A DNA stretch of 33,177 nt from Bacteroidaceae bacterium. GTDB taxonomy: Bacteria; Bacteroidota; Bacteroidia; Bacteroidales; Barnesiellaceae_A. The position numbers and the translations under genes were made by a program. The stretch spans positions 1 to 33,177 of the forward strand of contig JAFQRE010000026.1 of NCBI GenBank assembly GCA_017410245.1, given 5' to 3'. The notes beneath the pieces are model-generated. The model saw nothing but the letters and a program-made list of their open reading frames with translations, did not search any database and had not been told where the DNA came from. Every line of letters starts with the position of its first letter. Positions within the stretch are counted from its first letter, which is position 1. Of this stretch, positions 1-6,728 are shown piece by piece.

Positions 1-204
1 ACCAACCAAAAACCCACCATCACCACACAATCACAATCACACACCAATGTAACGCGTCGTTTTTCCTTTAACATTTCGCACCCCCGCCACAGCTACCCAC
101 AGCCCCATTTTCCCTCACGCTTCGTTTTCCCGGTTATAAATGCGCATAAAATTGTTGAATCGTATTTATAGAAATGATGATACAAAAATAACAAAATAAC
201 AGTG
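1..204. other. intergenic left edge, no gene seen
   Basis: No convincing coding region is visible here. The first 48 bases contain no G on the plus strand, so a minus-strand RNA through them would be C-free and GU-rich. A match to the Bacteroidota -7 box on the minus strand (TATTTTTG, 183-190) points left and could serve a gene outside the window. Its leader would then exceed 175 bases. Confidence 0.4.
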
Positions 205-250
205 AAAAACAAAACCGTCTGTTGCATATCGTTATTGATGCAACAGACGG
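205..250 (-). terminator. rho-independent terminator after the dxr-rseP-rlmI-DPP III operon
   Basis: A perfect 13-bp inverted repeat (CCGTCTGTTGCAT at 215-227 and its complement at 238-250) encloses a 10-base loop. Read on the minus strand it is followed by TTTTGTTTTT. It lies 46 bases beyond the stop codon of the dipeptidyl peptidase gene, so it fits the end of that operon. Confidence 0.88.
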
Positions 251-296
251 CCAATATGGAGTTTAAAAAGCGCCTTACGCGCTCTATAGGTCAGTA

Positions 297-2336
297 TCAA
301 TCATTGTAAGCGGGCAATGTACCATAGTCTTGAGAGTAGCGCAACATTTGCTCGGCATAACCCTCGGTGTAGTCGAGTGTAACGTCGATAATCTCGCCAT
401 TCTCATCGTAGTGAGCAGTGTAAACGGGGTTTACAAAGCCTTTGTAAGGAGCCAAGTTGAGAGCTTCGTAACGAGCCAAAACCTCGTTGTGGAGCTCGGG
501 ATCGACCTTAACAGCATACTTCTCAACCAAGATACGGCCGGCTTCGTAGTCACCCTCGCTCTTGATGCGTTGAATTTCGGCAAGTTGTTGGCCGAAGATG
601 TCGCGCAACTTCACGTAGTCGTTAATTTTAACATAATGCTTGCCATCAACAACAGCAAACTCTATAACGTTCTCTTCTTTACCCAAGTCATAGGCCCAAG
701 CAGCGATGAGCTGACGGTCGCGCATGTGGCTCTCTTCGATATCTTTGCCGGGCTCGATGCGGTGCAATTGAGTCATAAGACCGTTCATCATTTGTTGGTA
801 GTAGCAAGCCTTGTAAGCCTCGGCATTGGGAATGATACCCAACTCAACCAACTTAGCATCGGCAATATAATAAAGTGCAAAGAGGTCGGCACGAGCCTCT
901 TCGAGAGTAGAGCCATGAGCCTTGAGGGCATCGGGATCGACACCGGGGAGCAATTTACCCGAACCGTGACCCAAGCACTCGTGAAGGTCAGTGTGCAAGT
1001 CACCTGTAATACCACCATAGTCGGCGAGCAACTTGCGCTCTACATCGCTATAAACAAACTCTTCGTTGAAACCATTACCCTTGGCAGCCTCGGCATAAGC
1101 CTCGGTAATGTTGTCGATAGTAACCGACTTAGAACCATGAGTGGCACGAATCCAGTTGGCATTGGGGAGGTTGATACCGATAGCAGTAGAGGGATAGCAA
1201 TCGCCGGCAAGAATAGCAGCAGTGATAACCTTAGCCGAAACTCCGGTAACGTTTTCTTTCTTGAAGCGAGGCTCTGTAGGAGAGTTATCCTCAAACCATT
1301 GAGCATTTTCGCTGATGAGTTGAGTACGACGAGAAGCCTCCAAGTCTTTGAAGTTTACAACCGACTCCCAGCTTGCTTTCATACCGAGGGGGTCGCCATA
1401 AGACTCAGTAAATCCATTCACAAAGTCGATGCGGCTATCGAGGTCTTTTACCCACAGAACAGCATACTCATCGAATGTATTCAAGTCGCCGGTACGATAG
1501 TACTCAATAAGTTTCTCGATAACAGCCTTTTGTTGGTCGTTCTCGGCAACAGTGGCAGCTTTCTCAAGATACTCAACGATACGGGCAATAGCTTGACCGT
1601 AACGGCCATCGATTTTATAAACTTCCTCATAGATTTTACCATCACGTTTTACAAGACGGCTATTGAGACCGTAAGAGATGGGAGTAGGATCGTTGGGATC
1701 TTTCATGGCAGCATAGAAAGCCTCAACCTCGGCTTGAGTAACGCCATCGTAGTAGTTACCGGCCGATGTAACAACAACATCTTGTCCGTCGGCTTGGTTG
1801 GTGCGCTTGGGCATCACAGTGGGATCGAACATGATGGGAGTGAGTGTAGCGAGGAATTGCTCAACACTCTCGCCTTCGCGGAGGGGCAATTTAGCAGCAT
1901 CTACAGCCTTAACAGCCTCGGCAAAGAACTCTTGTGAGAAAGCGGGCAAAATCTTGTCACTTGAGTAGTGGTGGTGCAAACCATTGGCAAACCAGATTTG
2001 CTTGATGTAAGTCTCAAAAGCCAACCAATCGGCAGTAGTTTTATCGCCTTGGTAGGTAGTGTAAATAGCCTCAAGAGTTTGACGCAAAGGCAAGCTCCAC
2101 TTGCTGTTTTGGTCGAAGAGGATATCACGACCATAGAGGGCCGACTCTTGTAGATAATAGACAAGTTTCTTTTGATCGAGTGTCAATTCATCGAAACCGT
2201 TTACTTGATAGCGAAGGATCTCGAGGTCGGCAAAGCGCTCGACAGTGTAATCGAAATCGGCATTTTCGCTTTTGTCTGCGGGGGCACAGGCAAGGAGTGA
2301 CAATGATGCCAACATAATACAGATGTTTTTCTTCAT
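297..2336 (-). CDS. dipeptidyl peptidase III (family M49), predicted lipoprotein
   Basis: Zinc aminopeptidase expected to release dipeptides from the N-terminus of short peptides. The protein has 679 residues, the size of Bacteroides DPP III. The M49 signature is present as HECLGH at residues 452-457. This is the Cys-containing variant known from Bacteroides thetaiotaomicron rather than the HELLGH of eukaryotes. The second motif, EEARAD (479-484), supplies the third zinc ligand, predicted Glu480. The N-terminus has a hydrophobic stretch ending LLAC (Cys17), a lipobox, so a lipid-anchored envelope location is inferred. It is the last gene of a four-gene minus-strand operon, 43 bases after rlmI, and is followed by a strong terminator. 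The start ATG at 2336 is chosen because it gives the signal peptide. Family assignment is firm; substrate is unknown. Confidence 0.95.
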   Translation of the reverse strand: MKKNICIMLASLSLLACAPADKSENADFDYTVERFADLEILRYQVNGFDELTLDQKKLVYYLQESALYGRDILFDQNSKWSLPLRQTLEAIYTTYQGDKTTADWLAFETYIKQIWFANGLHHHYSSDKILPAFSQEFFAEAVKAVDAAKLPLREGESVEQFLATLTPIMFDPTVMPKRTNQADGQDVVVTSAGNYYDGVTQAEVEAFYAAMKDPNDPTPISYGLNSRLVKRDGKIYEEVYKIDGRYGQAIARIVEYLEKAATVAENDQQKAVIEKLIEYYRTGDLNTFDEYAVLWVKDLDSRIDFVNGFTESYGDPLGMKASWESVVNFKDLEASRRTQLISENAQWFEDNSPTEPRFKKENVTGVSAKVITAAILAGDCYPSTAIGINLPNANWIRATHGSKSVTIDNITEAYAEAAKGNGFNEEFVYSDVERKLLADYGGITGDLHTDLHECLGHGSGKLLPGVDPDALKAHGSTLEEARADLFALYYIADAKLVELGIIPNAEAYKACYYQQMMNGLMTQLHRIEPGKDIEESHMRDRQLIAAWAYDLGKEENVIEFAVVDGKHYVKINDYVKLRDIFGQQLAEIQRIKSEGDYEAGRILVEKYAVKVDPELHNEVLARYEALNLAPYKGFVNPVYTAHYDENGEIIDVTLDYTEGYAEQMLRYSQDYGTLPAYND

Positions 2337-2379
2337 AAAATTAGAAAAATTAATTGGTTATAGTTTATTATTTGTTTTG

Positions 2380-3564
2380 TTACTCTACATATAAAACCAG
2401 CCCCTTGAGGTATTCGCCCTCGGGGTGATAGATATTGACGGGGTGATCGGCGGGCTGAGTGAGCTGATGCAAGATGCGCACCTTGCGTCCCGATTGGGCA
2501 GCTGCTGTGAATACAGCCAAGCGGAAATTCTCTTTGCTAACAACTTGCGAACAAGAGAAAGTAAACAAGATACCACCGGGTTTGATCTTCTCGAAAGCCT
2601 TGGCATTGAGCTTGCGATAGCCTTGCAGTGCGTTGTTGAGCACCTTACGATGCTTGGCAAACGCAGGAGGGTCGAGAATGATGAGGTCGTAGTTGTCGCC
2701 CATAGCATCGAGATACTTGAAGGCATCTTCGGCAAAGGCTTGGTGACGAGCATCGCCGGGGAAGTTCAGCTCGACATTCTGACAGGTGAGGTCGATGGCT
2801 TTGGCCGAACTATCGACCGAGTGTACCAACTCGGCTCCACCACGCATGGCATAGAACGAAAATCCGCCTGTATAACAGAACATATTGAGCACCTTGCGAC
2901 CACGCGAGTAGCGTTCGAGCAAAGCTCGGTTTTCGCGTTGATCGACAAAGAAACCGGTCTTCTGTCCGCGCAACCAATCGACATGAAATGTAAGGCCGTT
3001 CTCTGTGGCAGTATCCTCGCCTACTCCACCCAATAGGTACTCGTTCTCTTGTTCCAGCGCCGCTTTGTAGGGCAAGGTAGTCTCCGACTTATAATATATA
3101 TTGTCTATCTTGTCGCCCATAACTTCTTTGAGGGCCTTGGCCAACATGTGACGTGCATAGTGCATACCCGGACTGTGGGCTTGCATCACTGCAGTGTTGC
3201 GATATATATCGATGATGAGGCCGGGCAGGTTGTCACCCTCGCCATGCACCAATCGGTAGGCATTGTTATAATCGCCATTCTCGAGGCCGAGACTACGACG
3301 CATATTATAGGCCACCGTAAGACGCTCTCGATAGAAGGCTTCATCAACCTCAACCGGGGAGAAAGAAAGAATGCGAACGGCAATACTACCTATCTGGTAG
3401 TGACCAACACCCACGAAGTTGCCTTGCCAATCTTCTACCGTCACCACATCGCCCTCGGTAGGCTCACCTATAATGCGTTGTATGGCACCGGAGAAAACCC
3501 AAGGGTGAAAACGGCGGAAAGAGTCTTCCTTACCGGGCTTAAGAATAAATCGGCTATTTGTCAT
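2380..3564 (-). CDS. rlmI: class I SAM-dependent rRNA methyltransferase, RlmI-like (23S rRNA m5C)
   Basis: Predicted RNA cytosine-C5 methyltransferase of the RlmI/YccW family, which in E. coli modifies C1962 of 23S rRNA. The 394-residue protein begins with a PUA-type RNA-binding region (about 1-75, with the HPWVFSGAI segment). The Rossmann methyltransferase fold follows: QKTGFFVDQREN (201-212), the SAM-binding loop around residues 225-239 (NMFCYTGGFS), motif IV DPPAF (298-302), and SCS (337-339) with the likely catalytic Cys338. It sits 20 bases after rseP and 43 bases before the dipeptidyl peptidase gene on the same strand, so co-transcription is likely. Family identity is strong; the exact target base is inferred from the family. 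Confidence 0.93.
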   Translation of the reverse strand: MTNSRFILKPGKEDSFRRFHPWVFSGAIQRIIGEPTEGDVVTVEDWQGNFVGVGHYQIGSIAVRILSFSPVEVDEAFYRERLTVAYNMRRSLGLENGDYNNAYRLVHGEGDNLPGLIIDIYRNTAVMQAHSPGMHYARHMLAKALKEVMGDKIDNIYYKSETTLPYKAALEQENEYLLGGVGEDTATENGLTFHVDWLRGQKTGFFVDQRENRALLERYSRGRKVLNMFCYTGGFSFYAMRGGAELVHSVDSSAKAIDLTCQNVELNFPGDARHQAFAEDAFKYLDAMGDNYDLIILDPPAFAKHRKVLNNALQGYRKLNAKAFEKIKPGGILFTFSCSQVVSKENFRLAVFTAAAQSGRKVRILHQLTQPADHPVNIYHPEGEYLKGLVLYVE

Positions 3565-3584
3565 ATATAAAAGATGTTACTTGA

Positions 3585-4973
3585 TTACTTAATGAAAAAA
3601 CGGATTATATCGTTGGCATTGGCATAGATAAGTAAGCCAAATAATAGGAACATACCTATCGTCTGAGCCACCTCCATAAACTTATCGCTGGGTTTACGAC
3701 GAGTTATCACCTCAAAGAGCAAGAAGAGCACGTGTCCACCATCGAGAACAGGAATGGGCAAAATGTTCATGAAAGCAAGTATCACCGAGAGGAATGCAGT
3801 CATGTTCCAGAACGAATACCAATCCCACGATGGAGCAAACAGGCTACCAATAGAGCCAAAACCTCCGAGGCTCTGAGCACCCTCTTTGGTGAATACATAC
3901 TTGAAGTCGCTCACATAGTTGGTAAGGCGGCTCACGCCTATCTCTACACCACGAGGTATTGCCTCCCAGAAGGTATATTTCTTGGTTTCAAGGGTGTAAA
4001 GTTCGTTGATCGGAGTGAGAGCTACACCTATATGAGCCAAAGAGTCGGTCATAACCGAAGCTGTCATGAGGCTATCGCCACGCATGAAAGCCACATCGAC
4101 CCACTGCGACTTGTATGGTTGCAATGCTGTGGTAAGTTGGCTGAAAGTCTCAACCGACACACTATCTACACGCACAATGCGGTCGCCTTTGATAATACCG
4201 GCTGCATGAGCTCCCATACCCTCCTCGGCAACATTGACAACAGCCGGAATACGATATGCAGCAAAACCAACATTCTGTTTCATTATCTTGAGCATCATGC
4301 TGTCGTCGATGGCAACATTGACTTCTACACCATCGCGCAATACAGTCACCTCGTCGGCCTCTATAATGGCATGGAGTGTTTCGTTGTTGAGGTAATCGAG
4401 TTCCTCTCCATCGGCCGCCAAGATAATATCGCCATTGCGAAATCCACTCTCGATAGCGGGTTGGCTAAACTCCATACCGGCCTTGGCGTTGCGGAAAGGC
4501 AGATAGGTCTCGCCCCAATGGAATGTAACACACGAATAGATGATAATGGCCAAGATGAAGTTGAACAATACTCCTGCAATCATAACCAAGAGACGTTGCC
4601 AAGCGGGCTTAGAACGGAACTCCCACGGTTGCATGGGTTGCTTCATCTGCTCAAGATCCATCGACTCGTCAATCATACCGGCTATCTTTACATAGCCACC
4701 AAAAGGTATCCAGCCCACACCAAACTCGGTATCGGAGGGTTTTGCAGCCCACATAGGCACCTCAAAACGTAGTTTATCGCACACTTTCACTACAAGCGAC
4801 TTAGCCTCGCGCTTGAACGAAAGGAGAGCAAATTTATAATCGAAGAAGAGGAAGAAACGCTCTACTCTGATGCCAAACATACGGGCAAAAATATAGTGTC
4901 CGAACTCGTGAAATCCGACGAGTATCGAGAGGCTTAACATCAACTGTAGTGCTTTGATAATAAATGTTTCCAT
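3585..4973 (-). CDS. rseP: RseP-type site-2 intramembrane zinc protease (M50)
   Basis: Inner-membrane metalloprotease that cuts transmembrane segments, in other bacteria those of anti-sigma factors, during envelope stress. The zinc motif HEFGH lies at residues 22-26 in the first membrane helix. The second metal-binding motif LDG (410-412) is within the PIPVLDGGH segment near the C-terminus. Two PDZ-like regions lie between them (about 150-225 and 240-310; the second includes the GIIKGDRIVRVD segment). Further hydrophobic helices are at about 125-150, 385-410 and 435-455. At 462 residues it matches the family. It follows dxr by 20 bases; dxr-rseP adjacency is a frequent arrangement in Bacteroidota. 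Substrates cannot be told from this window. Confidence 0.95.
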   Translation of the reverse strand: METFIIKALQLMLSLSILVGFHEFGHYIFARMFGIRVERFFLFFDYKFALLSFKREAKSLVVKVCDKLRFEVPMWAAKPSDTEFGVGWIPFGGYVKIAGMIDESMDLEQMKQPMQPWEFRSKPAWQRLLVMIAGVLFNFILAIIIYSCVTFHWGETYLPFRNAKAGMEFSQPAIESGFRNGDIILAADGEELDYLNNETLHAIIEADEVTVLRDGVEVNVAIDDSMMLKIMKQNVGFAAYRIPAVVNVAEEGMGAHAAGIIKGDRIVRVDSVSVETFSQLTTALQPYKSQWVDVAFMRGDSLMTASVMTDSLAHIGVALTPINELYTLETKKYTFWEAIPRGVEIGVSRLTNYVSDFKYVFTKEGAQSLGGFGSIGSLFAPSWDWYSFWNMTAFLSVILAFMNILPIPVLDGGHVLFLLFEVITRRKPSDKFMEVAQTIGMFLLFGLLIYANANDIIRFFIK

Positions 4974-4993
4974 ACTTGTGTTGATATTGTGTA

Positions 4994-6157
4994 TTAAATT
5001 TTATCGATGTAACGGGCAGCAATATTACGCGCCTCGTCATTTGTAGCTACATAATCTTGATAGGTAGGAGCCGATATGAAATCGACATGTTGCATGGTGT
5101 GTGCTACAGTCTGGGCTATCTGACAGAAACCTATACGCTCGGCCAAGAATGCAGCCACCGCAATTTCATTGGCAGCATTCATGATACAGGGCATGTTGCC
5201 ACCTTGTCCTATAGCATCGAAAGCATACTGCAAGAGGGGAAAACGCACCATGTCGGGACGCTCGAAAGTGAGCGAAGCATAATCGGTGAGCGACAACTTG
5301 CGATCGGTCGATACAAGGCGATTGGGGTATGACAGTGCATAACGAATGGGGAGTTTCATATCAGGAGTACCCAATTGCGCCTTGACAGCACCATCGGCAA
5401 ACTCTACCATAGAGTGAACAATCGACTGCGGGTGAACGACAATCTCAATCTGAGATGGTTCAACACCAAAAAGCCACTTAGCCTCAATCATCTCAAAACC
5501 TTTGTTCATGAGTGTAGCCGAGTCGATAGTAATCTTGTTACCCATCGACCAGTTGGGGTGACGAAGCGCATCGGCTCGAGTCACTTTGAGCAATTGCTCT
5601 TGCGTGTGATTGCGGAATGGGCCACCCGATGCTGTAAGAATAATCTTTTCGATGGGATTGTCTCCTTCACCAACCAGACACTGGAATATAGCCGAGTGCT
5701 CCGAATCTATCGGTATGATGGGCACACGATTTTCAACTGCCATGCGTGTAATGAGGTCACCGGCAACAACAAGCGTCTCTTTATTGGCCAAAGCAATGGT
5801 CTTGCGAGCTTCGATGGCACGCATAGTAGGCAACAATCCGGCATAGCCCACCATGGCAGTAACAACAATGTCTATCTCATGCAATGTTACGGCATCTGCT
5901 ATAGCATCGGCACCGGCATACACCTTTATAGGCAAGTCGGCTAAGGCCTCGCGCAGTGTATTATAATGTTTTTCATCGGCTACAACCACAACCTCGGGCA
6001 TGTATTTACGAGCCTGCTCAATGAGCATATCGACACGACTATTGGCTGTAATCATATACACCTCAAATAGTTGAGGATAACAATCTACCGTCTCTAAGGT
6101 TTGCCGACCTATAGAGCCTGTCGAGCCTAATATTGCCAATCTTTTTTGTTGTTCCAT
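4994..6157 (-). CDS. dxr: 1-deoxy-D-xylulose 5-phosphate reductoisomerase
   Basis: Second enzyme of the MEP isoprenoid pathway: it turns 1-deoxyxylulose 5-phosphate into 2-C-methylerythritol 4-phosphate using NADPH and a divalent metal. The 387-residue protein has the NADPH loop GSTGSIGRQT (11-20), the metal-binding IDSEHSAIFQ segment with Asp151 and Glu153, the ASGGPFR loop (176-182), and NKGFEMIEAKWLF (218-230), whose Glu225 corresponds to the third metal ligand of E. coli Dxr. All key residues are present, so it should be active. It is the first gene of the minus-strand operon and is preceded by a 571-base gap with two candidate promoters. Confidence 0.97.
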   Translation of the reverse strand: MEQQKRLAILGSTGSIGRQTLETVDCYPQLFEVYMITANSRVDMLIEQARKYMPEVVVVADEKHYNTLREALADLPIKVYAGADAIADAVTLHEIDIVVTAMVGYAGLLPTMRAIEARKTIALANKETLVVAGDLITRMAVENRVPIIPIDSEHSAIFQCLVGEGDNPIEKIILTASGGPFRNHTQEQLLKVTRADALRHPNWSMGNKITIDSATLMNKGFEMIEAKWLFGVEPSQIEIVVHPQSIVHSMVEFADGAVKAQLGTPDMKLPIRYALSYPNRLVSTDRKLSLTDYASLTFERPDMVRFPLLQYAFDAIGQGGNMPCIMNAANEIAVAAFLAERIGFCQIAQTVAHTMQHVDFISAPTYQDYVATNDEARNIAARYIDKI

Positions 6158-6191
6158 ATTGCTGTCAATGATGCTTGTTCATTACAAACTA

Positions 6192-6199
6192 CAAAAGTA
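6192..6199 (-). promoter_or_regulatory. candidate -7 box for the dxr operon (proximal)
   Basis: On the minus strand this reads TACTTTTG, an exact match to the Bacteroidota -7 consensus TAnnTTTG, 34 bases before the dxr start codon. A well-spaced -33 TTTG is not evident; the nearest TTG is at 6225-6227, which is rather far. The call rests on the -7 box and position alone. Confidence 0.45.
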
Positions 6200-6332
6200 C
6201 ACAATTTTTTTGGTATAGCCACATCAATATGCCTCAGGCTCACATCTTTTAAAAAAGTTTTTAAATTTCGCCTATTTAGCGACCGCTATACTATACAACT
6301 TTGGGCAGAGAAAGGTAGATATTTTAGAGTAC

Positions 6333-6401
6333 AAAAAAATTGATTGCCTCACGACAACCAATCTTCGTTAACCTTAATCTTAATCTAATACTATGAAAAA
6401 C
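6333..6401 (-). ncRNA. candidate short RNA or attenuated dxr leader
   Basis: On the minus strand a promoter-like pair, TTG (6437-6439) and TACATTTG (6408-6415) 21 bases apart, should start RNA near 6400. About 40 bases downstream is a short hairpin in which GATTG, or the alternative GGTTG, pairs with CAATC (6342-6363). It is followed by AA and seven consecutive T (6333-6339). This resembles a 60-70 base transcript with its own terminator, or an attenuator 180 bases ahead of dxr. The stem is only 5 bp, so termination may be partial. No match to a named RNA family can be claimed from sequence alone. Confidence 0.4.
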
Positions 6402-6407
6402 ACTTTG

Positions 6408-6439
6408 CAAATGTAATAAAAATATGTTTTATAACACAA
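6408..6439 (-). promoter_or_regulatory. candidate promoter (distal, upstream of dxr)
   Basis: The minus strand carries TTG at 6437-6439 and TACATTTG at 6408-6415, a full match to TAnnTTTG, with 21 bases between them. This is close to the spacing of characterised Bacteroides promoters. It would feed the candidate short RNA and, if read-through occurs, dxr with a leader of roughly 240 bases. Confidence 0.45.
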
Positions 6440-6591
6440 CTCCACAGCATAAATTTTTATATTTTTAATTATTTAACACTAAAAACAGCTTTTAAGTTAT
6501 AGATTGAGGATATAACAAGACATAAAAAAGATAAACATAAGCACGACTCGGATTGAAAGCAATGTTGCGAAATCATGTTTTTATGTATATA

Positions 6592-6637
6592 AAGAGCCCC
6601 CAAAAAGTTTTTCTGTCTAAACTTTTTGGGGGCTCTT
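6592..6637 (-). terminator. terminator after clpB
   Basis: A perfect 19-bp inverted repeat with an 8-base loop (arms 6592-6610 and 6619-6637, core GAGCCCCC and GGGGGCTC) lies 92 bases after the clpB stop. The minus-strand sequence beyond it is only moderately T-rich. The long GC-rich stem makes termination or 3' end protection likely. Confidence 0.8.
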
Positions 6638-6728
6638 CAGCGACTTGTGCGAGGACAAAACGAGAGCATGACTATAACTCGTAGTTCATGCGCTTTGGGC
6701 TATTGCATAGAGAGATGCTAAAGGTGCA

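Larger units (their letters stand above)
6158..6728. other. 571-base intergenic region between dxr and clpB
   Basis: This gap carries no believable protein gene; the reading frames inside it are short and AT-driven. It holds the proximal dxr -7 box, a candidate distal promoter with a short hairpin and U-run transcript (about 6333-6440), about 150 AT-rich bases with nothing recognisable (about 6440-6590), the clpB terminator (6592-6637), and a small imperfect hairpin (6666-6691) in the clpB 3' untranslated region. Confidence 0.6.

Noticed and set aside
330..1937. 535-codon open frame on the plus strand, antisense to the DPP III gene
   Set aside because: It is a mirror of the real gene's codon pattern. 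The translation has no recognisable domain or start signal, while the minus strand encodes a complete M49 enzyme.
6146..6343. 65-codon plus-strand frame in the dxr-clpB gap
   Set aside because: It begins inside dxr on the opposite strand, has no family features, and covers the dxr promoter region.
6393..6416. Seven-codon frame MKNTLQM upstream of dxr on the plus strand
   Set aside because: Too short, and it overlaps the reverse-strand -7 box that better explains the sequence; no downstream plus-strand gene for it to lead.
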